Assembly (NCBI GenBank): GCA_019916065.1
Contig: CM034241.1
Location: 20,227,541 to 20,291,540 of the forward strand
Reading direction: 5' to 3'
Length of the DNA: 64,000 nucleotides
Origin: Vitellaria paradoxa
Lineage: Eukaryota; Streptophyta; Magnoliopsida; Ericales; Sapotaceae
This document shows, piece by piece, positions 37,020 through 48,741 of the stretch (position 1 is the stretch's first letter; every line of letters starts with the position of its first letter). Both the position numbers and the translations under genes were made by a program. The notes under the pieces are model-generated. The model was not told the origin of the DNA, ran no database searches, and was given only the letters and a program-made list of their open reading frames with translations.

Positions 37020-37129
37020 GAACTCACATTATCAAAAACTCAAATGAAAAAGAAAGCAAAGCTCCTCCATGCCCTTGCACGAAAGGATAAAGCTTCTCCA
37101 GCTAAGTCCCATTCCCACTGAATTTCTAC

Positions 37130-37210
37130 ATGAACTTGGCCGCATGGAATACTAGGGGTTTGAATCACCCCTCAAAACAATCAGAAGTTAGGAAAATTTT
37201 TGCACCCTAG
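37130..37210 (+). pseudogene. LINE ORF2 start remnant
   Basis: ATG at 37130, then a WNTRGLNHPSKQSEVRKI motif, the start of the endonuclease domain of plant L1 ORF2, ended by TAG at 37208-37210. About 1200 codons that should follow are missing. Confidence 0.8.
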
Positions 37211-37430
37211 ATGAAGATAGAAAAAAGCAATCTAGCACTTACAAATAGAAGGCAGAATATTCTTGTAAAAGTTAAATATTTTGTAATATTAGGATAGGCC
37301 TGGTGTGATATTGCAAGAATACATTTTGATCACCTTGTAAACCGAGGGTATGCCCTCTCGATGATGTAAACTTCTCCCATTAATCCAAATTTATACACAC
37401 TTACTTACCAAAAAAAAAGTTGTGTAGTAA

Positions 37431-38371
37431 GAGCTGCCAAACAAAATCAAGGAGAATCCAAAGCAACATAATTCCCAATTCTAAAATTCAAAGTAGAGAA
37501 CAAATTCAACAATCCAAACATACAAATTAAGATTTGACAATTAAAAACAAATTAAGATTTTTTTTTAAATTAATTTGCTACTAAGTATTTAAATTGTGTT
37601 TTAAACATATTAGGATTTGGTCTTGCTGCCTCAGACTCTCAGTGCATCTGTTTTGACCAGTGCCTTATGAAAGGAACCAGATTCATTTTTCTAAATAGTC
37701 CCATTTGGTGAGTTCCTCATGTTGCAGGAACCACAATGGCTCGTGTTGCTGGCTGATAATTTTTTCATACTTTCCCTACGTTGTATTAAAAAAGCAATCT
37801 GATTAATAGTATAAGGTTGGAAAGTTTTTGGTCCTTTTCCCAAATTAGTGGCTCGAAGCCTTTAAAGTTACAAATTCCGAGATAGCATTCATTTTGACTC
37901 CCCCTACAACTTAACTAGCATATGTCTCTATCACTTGGGGCTCAATTACATGGTTCCATTTCCCCATTTTTGGTAGCATGAGTTTTTTAAATTCCAATTC
38001 ATGGGAGAAAACAATTCATCTGGGTCTCTTTGGAAAATACTATTTTACCATAATTTTATTATTCATTCATTTATTTACAAAAACATTCACTTTAACGATG
38101 TGGTTGCACCAATTATCTAATGAAACAACATTTTAGTGGAATATTATTTACATAAAAAGCCACGTTTCCATTTTTTGAATGCACATTTGACATTTTATAT
38201 TATACTTTTTTATGACAACTATTGAAAATGAACAAAGTAGGATCAAAGTAAAGTATACATATACTACTCCATTCCTCAGGTGATATAGAGTAGAAAATAT
38301 ATTTTATTTGCTTCATACTCTCTTGCATGTAGAATCTCTTATAGGCAATTCCTTTGCAATACCAGACATAA
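37431..38371. other. CACTA internal DNA without genes
   Basis: No supported coding sequence; AT-rich. Likely 5' region of the element. Confidence 0.4.
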
Positions 38372-38592
38372 AGGTGGAGCCACACTGCAAGTTGTGGTGG
38401 GCTCTAGCCCAGTGCAACAAAAAAAAAATTCATTAAGTAAATTTTGAAAAAAAAAAAGAATTAACCTAATCTATTTCTTAAACTATCCATTCCATTACTT
38501 GAACAGCTTAACTTTACTCGACTCTCTATGAAATTTCAATTTATTGAGTTTTGACTAACCGCGCATGATATTGTGTAATTTTGGTTCCACCT
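38372..38592. mobile_element. Possible small TIR (MITE-like) element
   Basis: 221 bp bounded by inverted AGGTGGAGCC and GGTTCCACCT, with A-runs inside and a GGGCTCTAGCCC palindrome near the left end. No clear target duplication. Family not assigned. Confidence 0.3.
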
Positions 38593-38993
38593 CTGACCAA
38601 ACAATTTATATAAAGTCAAATTAAATTACCATAGGTAATTGAAATGAAGCAAATGTTGGTCAAACTATCACCTAAGTAGATGCAGTTGACAGATCCTAGC
38701 CCCTAATTCTCCCTTACCAAGAAAATCTATTCATTCGGGATGCCAAGAAATTCTCCTCTTAGATTTAAGACCTCTTCCTCCAAAGATGCTTTCACATATT
38801 CACCATATTCACTTGTATGGAATCAAGAAAAAAGCTAAACTATATGCATCAAGAAATCGAACCTTAAGTCAATTCATCTTTCTCAAGTGGGCTTTCAGTC
38901 AATAAAAGAACAACAAAATCAAATTTAATTTAGGTTTTCAAATTAAATAAAAAATTATTGCATGTCTGCAAATGCATATGTATATGTATGTAT

Positions 38994-39035
<42 letters not shown>

Positions 39036-39245
39036 ACTTACTTTGGAAGCCGAACGGCAGAGTTGAGAGAAAGGACAATCGGCGGGAGCAAGCTTCCAGC
39101 TGCCGGAGGAAGAGGAGAATCGGCGTACTTTGATGGAAGAAAGGGGTTCTCAATGTTTTCTGCACATGGAAAATAGGCACAGACCAAATAGGGAAGAAAG
39201 GAAACATGCTGGGTGTACTGCTGAATTTGGGAAAAGGGTCCAGTA
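38593..39245. other. CACTA 5' region with GA microsatellite
   Basis: Noncoding. A (GA)n run of ~14 units lies at 39004-39031. The GC-richer stretch 39040-39180 could be the first noncoding exon of the minus-strand transposase transcript (inference). Confidence 0.4.
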
Positions 39246-39756
39246 TTACCGACCGATCGGTCGGGCAAAGGAAAAAAAAAATTTAAGGACCTCTCTCGCC
39301 AGTATCTGGTCGCCAAATCACTCAAAACATGGCGCGGAAAGAAGATGCCAGGGTATTCATGCTATTAGCGACCAAGTGGTCGCAGAAAGTGGATGCAACT
39401 TTATTTTTACCAATAACAAAATATTTAATATTACCGACCAACCCGTCGGGCAAAAGTGGAAACTAGACTCAAGACCTTTCTTGACCAGTAATCTGGTCGC
39501 CAAAAGTATCCAAACATGGAGTGGAAAAGAGGTGCGTAGTTTTTGTGTTATTAGCGACCAAGTGGTCGTGGAAATTATGCCTTACGTTTCACCGACCAAA
39601 TATGTTAGTCGAGGAAAATAAATATTTGGTCGCCAAAAGATTTGCTGGGAACAAAAAATTAGAGCCAAAATTTTTTTCAATTGCCGACTAGGTGGTCAGT
39701 GAATGTTATTATTCGGCGACCAAATATTTTTTGGTCGGTAAAATTAGTCGCCGTTT
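39246..39756. repeat. CACTA right subterminal repeats
   Basis: About ten units of two alternating kinds: AGCGACCAAGTGGTCGC and ACCGACCGATCGGTCGGGCAAA (later copies diverged). They share the GACCA/TGGTC core with the left end. Confidence 0.85.
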
Positions 39757-39777
39757 ATGTGCATTCTTGTAGTGACT

Positions 39778-40107
39778 ATAGGCCTAAGAAAGAAAAGACG
39801 GACAAAACTTATATGGCAAATCAACCTGACAAACAAATGGATGGATGATCTCAAACTTGGTTGGGCACTAGCTTCGCATGCACTCGAGGAAGTCTCCTCT
39901 TGTGCACTTGAGACCTCCCTTCTTAGGCTAACTGTGCATCCATTACCTTTTTGGGCCCAATTTCACTTCAACCTAACTTGTTTTAGCTACATAATCTAAG
40001 ACCAACCTTCTCAGGTGTAACCCAAATGAATTTTATTTACTCCTTTTTCTTTCTACATAATTCCAAAATTACAAAATTATAAAAATTAAAATTTCCAGGT
40101 TATCACA
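39778..40107 (-). mobile_element. Chromovirus B 3' LTR, part 2
   Basis: Resumes the LTR cut at 23186. On the minus strand the LTR begins TGTGATAACCTGG at 40107. Confidence 0.82.
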
Positions 40108-40121
40108 ATCTCCCCTTCTTA
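40108..40121 (-). other. Chromovirus B polypurine tract
   Basis: The minus strand reads TAAGAAGGGGAGAT immediately before the 3' LTR. It is preceded by ATTTCAAGAACAAATTTT, the usual end-of-pol context of plant chromoviruses. Confidence 0.8.
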
Positions 40122-42799
40122 TAAAAAATTTGTTCTTGAAATCTATTATAATTAATATTCACATAATTCTAAAAAACAATTATAGATATCTCTTTTGTAT
40201 CTTAGATTCACGCTCCCAAGTAGACTTTTTATCATCATGATGCTTCCAACGTAAGCAGGATTATTAAAAATTAGCTCATTAAATAATACTTCGATCCACA
40301 AATTAGCAAATCAAAAACATAGATATCCATACTTCCATTGTGCTATTCTAAACTTAGCAACTAATTCAATGGGTCCCTAAATAATTTATAATAACAACCC
40401 ATTCCTCTATCCCATATTGCACTATCATCATATACCTATCTGAATTTCCACAATGTTACACCTAATCATTTGCTAAGATAAAATCCTTTCATTAACAAAA
40501 TTAAACTTTAACATTTCCTTTGTGTCACAATATTGATATTCCCTCATTTGAATTTCTATAACATTTCTCATTTAAATATTTTAGGATTATTTTTCCATCA
40601 ATTTCGCCATCTGATTTATATTTATACTTCTTCTTCAACAATAATTCTTTGTACAAATGTATTTCAACCTATTAATGCATCAACACACCACCCACCCTCC
40701 ATCATCTCTTAATTACACAACCAGGATAATAGGAATACACACTTTTGCTATCACACATCTACAACACAGCACCCTTACTTCTAGGGTTTTCTTTCACTTT
40801 ATCATATTATTTAATATCTCTTTCTTTCTTCAATAATTCTTATCTTGATTCATCATTTGCTATTATTAACCACTTAATCAATAATTTTAATTAATCACGT
40901 TTTGAAAATACCACTGATCTTTTCAACTAAAACAGATATACCAATCAAATAGTAGAAGTTAATCTTTAAAATTTCTTATATAGAGTCACAATCCCTAAGA
41001 CATTTTATAATAAACTCCTAGATTAAATTAAACAATAGACCCCTTGTTATCAATTCTAATTTCTTCCTCATTTATCATAACCCTTTACTTGTCTGTATGT
41101 TCAGCATAAAATTCTTAATTCTAATTATACTCAAAGTAAATCATAGCACCATCGTGCTTAAACTGATCGTATTAGAACATTTAATCAACTAATTGTATGG
41201 ATCCAAATTAATCATCTCAAAGCCTGATAAATATGATAATTCTTGTATAATTAATACCTCCAAATATTTCCAAATTCTTAGTTAGAACTTTCAAATATTT
41301 GTCAAAATCTTTCATTTCTAATTTTCTCTACTATCCTTTATCTCACAACTAAAATTCTATAAAATTTCTATTAACCGTTTGAAGCCTCAATATCTACTAT
41401 ATACCAAATAACTGACTAAGCATAACCAAATTAATCAACAAATTTGAGGTTCACAATTTATCACGTAAATGTACAAATTTTAGCTCCCATCATCATATCA
41501 ATTATCAATTACCTGTAAGTGCCACAAGTACACAAATCAATCTCTAAGATTCATTACTAATTCTCTTGACAATCTTCTTAACTTGTTGCAACTTTTAATA
41601 TATATTTTCTTTATGCTCTTTTCAGATGGTAAGCCAGATATATCTTCGAAAAACACCCCTAGAAATTCACAAATATCACATTGTATTTCATTTCATTTCA
41701 TTTCATTAGTGATGAAAATTTCAATCCATTATTTCTTTTGGTGCCATCAAGATGTATCAAAATCTCAAATGATTAAACTCCCAAGCCTCTCTTCCCAAAG
41801 CCCATACACAATAACCACAATCACTTTGTTTTTGAATTTTATTTATCTATTTATGGTTACACTTCTGTACACAACACTTTGGCTAGAAAACTATAGATAT
41901 CATATTTTTTTTTTATAAAACTAGTCTCACTATTGGAACCCCATAACCCCCTATCCATATTATCAATGTCATTCCTGAATAATTCTATCTCTAGAAATTT
42001 ATTTCTTTATCATTATAATTCTCATTCCAAAGAATCTTAAAATCACAAACATTTCCTTAAAAACTTTACTGAAAGCTACTCTAACAAAAATAAAACTCCT
42101 TGACCTCTTATCTAAAGCATCAACCATTATATTGGTCTCACCCGAATAATATTGAAGAATTTAAGACCAAAATATTCCTAGTACTCCATTCAATTACATT
42201 ACCTCATTGTCAAATCACATGGCATATACAAATGACTTTGGAATTATTGTGTTTTAAGTAAACTCTAAACTTTTCTATCATTCCATTAACACCATAAAGG
42301 CTTTAATGTAAAACTACCACAGTTAATTCTTAATTAAGTATGGGTCATTCTTCTCATGTGATTCAACTACCTTAACTTTTGTCGTCATCTGATTATTGTG
42401 CATTAGCATATAACCTAAATTTTCTCATAACCCATTGCAATATCCAGAGTAACCCCTTTCATAGGTACAAGTAACTAACATAGAGCTTTGGTCAACTTAT
42501 GCCTCAGCTCATAAAATGTTCTTATTAACTTGAGTCCACCAATTTCTAACTCTTTCCCAACTTAATCAAATCAATAAGTCTATCAGCTAAGATATATCCT
42601 AAATAAGGCAGTAGTCGTAACTCGTCAAACTCACAAAAATTGGATATCAAACACAACCTCAGTTTTACTCAGCTAATACAATTGAAACCTTTAGAGGATT
42701 TATTACATTACTTGATCAAATATCACTTGACCCTAAACTTTATCTCAACAAACCTAACCCATACTTACTATTCTTAATGCATAACCATTCAATCAGATC
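40122..42799 (-). pseudogene. Chromovirus B pol 3' half, heavily decayed
   Basis: Only fragments can be read on the minus strand. Near 40185-40260 HHDDKKSTWERESKIQKRYL resembles the end of a chromodomain (WEREDEIRxKYPxLF type). Near 42333-42415 GYMLMHNNQMTTKV and VESHEKNDPYL resemble the RNase H GCVLMQ..VIAYASRQLKxHEKNYP block. Near 42092-42154 YYSGETNIMVDALDKRSR resembles the end of RNase H (YHPGKANVVADALSRK). Stops and indels are everywhere; the integrase cannot be recognised. A plus-strand frame at 41583-41918 has no domain. This element is by far the oldest in the right block. Confidence 0.6.
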
Positions 42800-43890
42800 A
42801 CCAATGACCGCTCTCTAATTTGGTAGTGGCTCACTCTCAAGTATAAGAGGTCGATTGAGTTTAGTCTAGGTGAGTCCTAGGTCATCTTCCACAGGGAGCA
42901 AGGGGGTAACTAAATCTTTGGAAAACTTGGTTTCGAAAACACTTGCGAAAATCTTAAAAAGAAAAGATGAAAATCTTTTGGAGTTTTTGAATAGGTAATT
43001 AAACGGATGATTTGAAAGTAATTGAAAAGATGATTTGAACATTTAAAAACACAAGTTAAACTAACAAAATGAAAACACTAAGAATAGAAGCAATTTGAAA
43101 AATTAACAAATGATGTGAATTGTGCTTAACAATTAGGTGAATGAAAATACTTGGCTTTAACCTAGTCCTGTAATGTCCTCGAAGGCTTGAACTCGAATAT
43201 GTAATTAACTCAACCTAATCTTTATACATGTAAGATTAGGCCGGAAGATTCAACATTAGAAAACCTTATTTCGTTAATAAATTGTGATTCCAGGGTTTTG
43301 AAGTCATGTTCGAAATCACCGGGACATGGAATTGATCTCCAATTCACGCTAGTGTAAACAGAGATCAAGTGTATCACAGGTTTTCGTTTTCGAAATTTAA
43401 CCTAGAATTACAATTATTACGTTGTCATTCAAAAGAAATAAATCCATTTCACTTTGCATTATCCGAGTCCAAGACCTTCGATTTCATTACGATCTTAGGT
43501 TAAAACCAAGAAAAGCCCTAGCCTAGCATAGCTAAAAACTTGGACAAAGCAATTCGAAAAGAAAAACATTTTTTATCATGCAACAAAACCCAAAAATGAA
43601 ATAGATTGAAAGGTTTAAAATGGGTTCGAAAATAATTCAATCACAAACGAAGACTACGAAGACTACGAAGTACTACGAAGCAAGAATAACAGACAAAGCT
43701 ATAGAGAATAGTAAAACTTTAATTCAAATGAAGTAACAAGTAGAACTTACAGATTAATCTTAATACAAAGATGAAAGAAAGCTTGAACAATCCAAAGTAA
43801 AATCAAAACCTTAACCCTAATCTAAACTAAACTAAGAAAAGAGAGGAAGTATGTAGGGTTTCAACTCCGCCTGAGTACATCAGAAAGTTT

Positions 43891-43902
43891 CCCTTTTATA
43901 TC
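43891..43902 (-). promoter_or_regulatory. TATA box of solo Athila LTR
   Basis: The minus strand reads GATATAAAAGGG, identical to 49132-49143 of the young Athila 5' LTR, and lies ~75 bp downstream of the palindrome array. Confidence 0.65.
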
Positions 43903-43977
43903 ATTACATAATTCAAAGGCATAAAGGTAAATTTCAACTCAAAACTTCATTCTGAACGTGTGCTGGAAAAGACATCA

Positions 43978-44114
43978 CGGGCACCCAAGGGCAGGTGTGG
44001 GGCGCCCATGCTAAGTTCTGCCCAAATCATGCTCTCGGTGGGCACCCATCTGATGAATAGTGGGGCGCCCATGACACCTGTTGGGCGCCCATGGTTGAGG
44101 TGGGGCACCCGTCT
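43978..44114 (-). repeat. GGGCGCCC array in solo Athila LTR
   Basis: Six units (GGGGCGCCCAT, TTGGGCGCCCA, GGTGGGCACCC and variants) just upstream of the TATA box on the minus strand. Confidence 0.85.
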
Positions 44115-44673
44115 GCAACTACAGTGAATAGTTCTTCTTTTATAGCTTTCTGTCCCTAACTTCCGATGCGATTTTGACCCTCAAGATTATTGATTTGGGC
44201 TTTGTCTAAAACACGAAAGTTGTAGCCCTTCAAGTCTTGTTTCTAACCCAAAAAGAATGGCACCATTTCGAGTTGTGACGAAAAAGTTATGGCTGGAAAA
44301 CTGAGAGGGTGTTAAGTTGGAACTTCAACCGCACACCACTTCAACTATTTTGAACTTCAAACCACTTTCTTCTCCTTGGCACCCATGGTAGTTGATCTTA
44401 TGCCTTGGGATGGCTCTTGGAAGTTGAAGAAGTCTTGGGAGTCTTTGTACTCTTCTTGCACTTTCTTATTTTGGCTTACCTTGGCTCCTCCTTACATGCA
44501 ACCTTAGTGTTGTTTGGGCCAAAAACACCATATTATATCACCTGAAATATACACACACCAAGAATGCATGGAAATGAGATAATCATGCTAACACATTGCC
44601 AATAATAACTGTAAATTCATAATTAGCATGCTCAATTTATATTAATTGTACAATATGCATGCTAATCAACCAA

Positions 44674-45562
44674 AACTCAGTAACCAATATACCTTCTCAA
44701 TTACTTCTAAGTTTAGCAATATCTTATTTACTCAAAATTACCATCCCCCCAAAGAGAATTTCCAATGCCCTCATGGTAAAATACTATATTACTTAAAATC
44801 ATAGTCCCACAAACCACTGAATAGATTCTAACTTCTAAAACTTAACTAGAAACATGAGGGACAATAGGAAATGTCAATCTTCCTCTAAGGAGATTAACCC
44901 CACTCTTCCTCAAGAAACACATCCATAATCTACACATTACTCATGAAAAATAAAACTGAGATTCCTTCTCATTCAACCTCAATTTGACCATCTGAACACA
45001 AGATTCTTGATGTAGTTAATATCATTAATGAAGAGGGTAACATTACTACTGCCTCATCCCGAATCTAAACTACGGTGTCATCAAATAAATAATCATCACT
45101 AATTCAAAGTAAAAACGAATCACCATTTATCAAAATTGGTAACTCATCTATTTCAAAATTTAGATCTCTACTGCTACCATCACTACTTTAAAATCATTCC
45201 ATAACTGCACTCACTCAATAAAATACAATCTCAATAAATTCTTAAGTCACAAACTTAGACTCTCTATACCTTTTGAACTTCAAATTTAAAACTATCTATT
45301 ATGTTCACAACCACATCTAACCACATTCCTAATGTCAGAATTACTATTAAAACATCTTTTAAATCTTATGCCTAGGCCCAATAGACCACCACTAGTTATA
45401 TCACTTGCTCACATATTGGCTTTACCTACCATCAGTTAAGGATGTTTCATAAGTTTTCATATCTCTTACCAATAGAGTCACTGTTCTAGTAACATTGTTA
45501 GTTTCGATCCCTTCACTACCAACAATACCACAAAATACCAATAAACCCATCTTAAAAATAAT
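44674..45562 (-). other. Chromovirus B internal DNA, unreadable
   Basis: Should correspond to the RT/protease or gag part of the chromovirus by position. AT-rich and too decayed to identify any domain. Confidence 0.4.
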
Positions 45563-46604
45563 TTTTTTTGGTAATTAAGTATAATTTGGATTATTTGGGA
45601 AATATTTACATCATCTTGGGGGCATACTCCCATATACAGCTAATTACAAAATGGGATTCCCCAGAAAGTACATAAACTAGTGTTGCAGTTGATTATTGAA
45701 AGCTGGGAAGCTTTTAAATTAATCTCCCCCTTGATGGTATTGATGATGCTAGTAGTGGAAGATGGAACCCCTTTAAATGTTCTATATTACACTCCTGCCA
45801 AATATGATACACTGATGCTACCCAAGCAAGCTTGCATATGGTGCTTTTAAAACTTTTCCCTTTGAATTTGTGAGCTACCCATACAATTTCTTCTAGCCAT
45901 GTTTGAGTTGGCTTTGTAATTTGGCACATTTGCAAGATGGTTCCCCCTACCTCTGCTAAGAAAGGGCACTTAAAGAATAGATGCTCTAAGTTCACTGAAT
46001 CTTTACCACAAAGAGCACAATCGAGTCAATATTCATACTCTAAGTAGCAAGCTTGTCCTTAGTTGCTAGTCTTCTTTTGATGGCAATCCATAGGATAAAA
46101 CTATTCTTGGGGAGTACTTGGGATGGATTAATGGCCCATTAGGATGCTAATTGGAATACCAAGGGAAATAAACTTACCATTGCCCACTTTGTACTTAGAG
46201 AGCTGTATAGCTACCTCCTTGAGTTTAAGTAGTTTCCTCCATGTCCATGAACAATCTAAAGATATCTTAATTTCCCAGAAGCATTTGTTCTTAAGGAGGT
46301 TAGAATAGCTCCACTGCACCCAAAGGGAAGAACTCCTAGAACATATGGCCCATAGATGCCTCAACATGGCAGTTTTATTCCAATATTGGAGCTTTCGCAT
46401 ACCAAGACCTCCTTCACATTTTGGGAGACAGATTTCTTCCCATACTACCTTGCATCCTCCTTTCTTAAGTTCTGCACCTGACCATAAGAATTTTTGCAAA
46501 GCTTGCTCAGCGTATCACTAACCTTCTTAGGGGGAATAAAGTGCATACTCCAAAAGACTTAAATGCTAAAGAGGATAGCTTGAACAAGGACTAGTCTTCC
46601 AGCT
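45563..46604 (-). mobile_element. 5'-truncated LINE, C-terminal RT part
   Basis: A minus-strand LINE tail. Its A-tail is the T-run at 45562-45569, after TTACC, the same 3' end as the LINE at 34402. It is flanked by near-identical CATCTTAAAAATAAT (45549-45563) and CATCTTAAAAAATAAT (46605-46620). About 1.04 kb remains of ORF2: AGRLVLVQAILFSI, then FLWSGAELKKGGCKVVWEEI, KCEGGLGMRKLQYWNK, WRKLLKLK, and the zf-RVT box near 45990-45900 (LEHLFFKCPFL). Stops interrupt the frame near 46125 and 46000. Confidence 0.85.
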
Positions 46605-46684
46605 CATCTTAAAAAATAATTAATGTTACTTATTACACATAAGCATGCAACATGCAAGACTCCTACTGTCCTTTAGGCATTCTA

Positions 46685-46702
46685 GCCTAGGCTCTGATAC
46701 TA
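46685..46702 (-). other. Chromovirus B primer-binding site
   Basis: The minus strand reads TAGTATCAGAGCCTAGGC, close to the TGGTATCAGAGCC that pairs with initiator Met-tRNA, three bases inside the 5' LTR end. Confidence 0.8.
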
Positions 46703-46705
46703 ATC

Positions 46706-48538
46706 TATCATGCCTCGAATCTCGTGTCTTGAGGAGTGAGTGAATAACAACATATACCATGCACTTAACATCATTTCCTTAACTAGAGCAATACAACTGC
46801 CCTGAAGCAGGATGCATAATAGCTAGTAATAATATATTAAAAATAAACCAAGCCTGGCCATCATGTTTCAACTCAACCCACGAAAACAAATGAACATAGG
46901 ACTTATAGTCTTTACAACCCAATCAAACAAATCTCCAAAAGTAGAAAAAATTTACAATCCCAAATGTTAACAAAACATAACTAAAATATTAATGTCTACA
47001 ACTGCAAGTTAACTTTTAGTTCAATCAATATCCACCTAGGACTCAGGTTCAGGACCAATAACATAATCTGTAGAGACGTGAGCACCAACCATTTATGTCC
47101 ACGTTGATAATACCAACGTATATATATAAAACAACAATTTGAAACACAATCATCATAATAAATGAATATCCTTGATATCATCACAAATCATCAATAAAGC
47201 CAAACATCATGATCATCATCATAGTTCTCAACAATAGTTCCATTTATTATCTTTCTTAGCATCATTGTCATTATTTTTCAATCGCATTTTCATTTCCATT
47301 TAAATTCACCGGGTGGGTATAATCAACGTCCTCGTTTGGGCCACAATTAGCTATAACATATATCGCCGTTAAGGTTAGGATTAGCCATAATATACGTCAA
47401 GTTGTAGGCTACTAACCTATCGGCATGAATGCCAATCCCTGTATAGGTTTTGGGGTCTTTCAACCCTAGGGTGATCTCTTTAGCCTTTCTATTTTTATGC
47501 ACCCTCCATCCTCGTGTCACACTATTAATCTTAAAATAACTTCATCTTAATTATTAGTCCTATACCATTATCATGTTTTCACCTTTCAAATAATTTAACG
47601 CACCTCTTATAATAAATTCTTCATTTATATCCCATTCTTAACTCATAATCAATACATCATAATTTATCTTTTCTTTTCTCCATATTTCAAATTCTTGCAT
47701 AAGAGTTTCATAACATCAATATAGATTCAAATATCATAAAATTTCAAACATCTTCTGATCACAACTACACTAGCAAGTAACGCATTTCAAAATGTTAGAT
47801 ACATTTTCTAAATCATATAGTTCAGTTTAAACATGATAGGATATTTTGAATGTTATACGCATTTTGATTTTTAACATCTTAACTCAAGTTTCTAGGTGAT
47901 CAACTAAGATAAAAACCAAAACAATAATCTGGAATAGGGGCGTGCACAGCCCTGTGTTCAACCTCGTGCGTACCCAAGGGCATGTGCACCCCTGATTTAA
48001 CCTCGTGTATACCCAAGGGTGTGCATACCCTAGATTTAACACCATATGCCCCCCATATGGTAGGTGTTCAAATGTGAGGCTCTATTTTTGTTTTTCTCTA
48101 GTTTTCAACATCAATTCTTAAATTTTCATCGTATAAGGTTTTTCCTCTCAAATGTGAGGCTTTATTCCAGTTTACAACAGATACTTAAAACATTAAATAA
48201 ATGTAATAATAATACTCTAGAGCACTCTACATAACATGCATGTAAGTAGAATGCAAGAATTTCCCTACCTCATATGAGGAAATAGAGGGACCAGTTAGCT
48301 GAAGAAAAATTGTACCTTCACTGCAAACCCAAAAAACTTAGTACACATTGTACGCTCAAACCATTGATCCTAACATTAAGATTTTTATACTGTTGTGTTT
48401 AGAATTTGTTCTGTTTCATTTTGTAAATTTAATTTGAAAACAAATAAGGCTTGGTATAATTACTCACCGTTGTTACTTGTCCGTCTTTGTCGGCTCTCTT
48501 CCTCTCCTTCCTAACCAAACAAACCAACATACATATAT
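46706..48538 (-). mobile_element. Chromovirus B 5' LTR, part before Athila insertion
   Basis: Matches 21112-23108 with many substitutions (starting TATCATGCC where the other has TGTCACACC). It carries a degraded GTGCGTACCC array at 47938-48060. It is broken at 48538 by the Athila element; the rest must lie beyond the window. TATAT at 48534-48538 should be the target duplication of the insertion. Confidence 0.85.
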
Positions 48539-48741
48539 TGATTGAGAACATAAAATGCAAACTTACCATGATTATGTGAATGGTTTTAGGTGTTTTATTT
48601 ATATAAATCTCATATCTTTTAAGGAAATAAGCTAATTTATGTGCTTTTGGACTTTTGTAGGTTTTGGTGCTTCACTTGGTGAAGGAGGATGAAAGAGAGG
48701 CCAAAGGAGCAAGGAAAAAAGTTGGTAAATATGGACCAGAA

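Larger units (their letters stand above)
34402..37418 (+). mobile_element. LINE with ORF2 almost wholly deleted
   Basis: 3017 bp ending in TTACC plus an A-tail, flanked by perfect 12-bp duplications GTTGTGTAGTAA (34390-34401, 37419-37430). It keeps a 5' leader, ORF1 and the first 26 codons of ORF2. It then passes within ~200 bp into the 3' end, so the endonuclease, reverse transcriptase and C-terminal zinc domain are missing. The target duplications are perfect and the element is inserted in the CACTA transposon, so it is the younger of the two. It may have moved in this short form using another LINE's enzymes, or been deleted later. Confidence 0.88.
23187..39774 (-). mobile_element. CACTA (En/Spm) transposon, 16.6 kb
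   Basis: Termini are CACTACAACAGAAC on the left and, reverse-complemented, CACTACAAGAATGC on the right. Perfect 3-bp target duplications ACT lie at 23184-23186 and 39775-39777. Both ends carry many subterminal GACCA...TGGTCG repeats. Both genes are on the minus strand in the usual order: TNP2-like transposase (32905-29138), then a Transposase_24-like gene (26698-25013). A 3.0-kb LINE (34402-37418), a possible F-box gene fragment (33280-33471) and a possible small TIR element are inside. Each transposase gene has in-frame stops, so the copy is not autonomous. It lies inside the 3' LTR of chromovirus B and is younger than it. Confidence 0.95.
42805..44668 (-). mobile_element. Solo Athila LTR (type 1)
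   Basis: 1864 bp, minus orientation. The plus strand runs TGACCGCTCTC to GCATGCTAATCA, and perfect target duplications ACCAA lie at 42800-42804 and 44669-44673. It matches the LTR at 48539-50177 end to end at the level of landmarks: the terminal 'ctctcaagtataagaggtcg' and 'ttccacagggagcaag' stretches, the 'cctgtaatgtcctcgaaggc' box, a TATA box and the GGGCGCCC array. No internal region, so it is a solo LTR. Confidence 0.9.

Noticed and set aside
38938..39325. Several overlapping frames on both strands near the (GA)n tract and subterminal repeats
   Set aside because: Low-complexity and palindromic repeat translations; no domain.
39130..39621. 163-codon plus-strand frame
   Set aside because: Runs through the palindromic subterminal repeats of the CACTA element; its sequence simply reflects those repeats.
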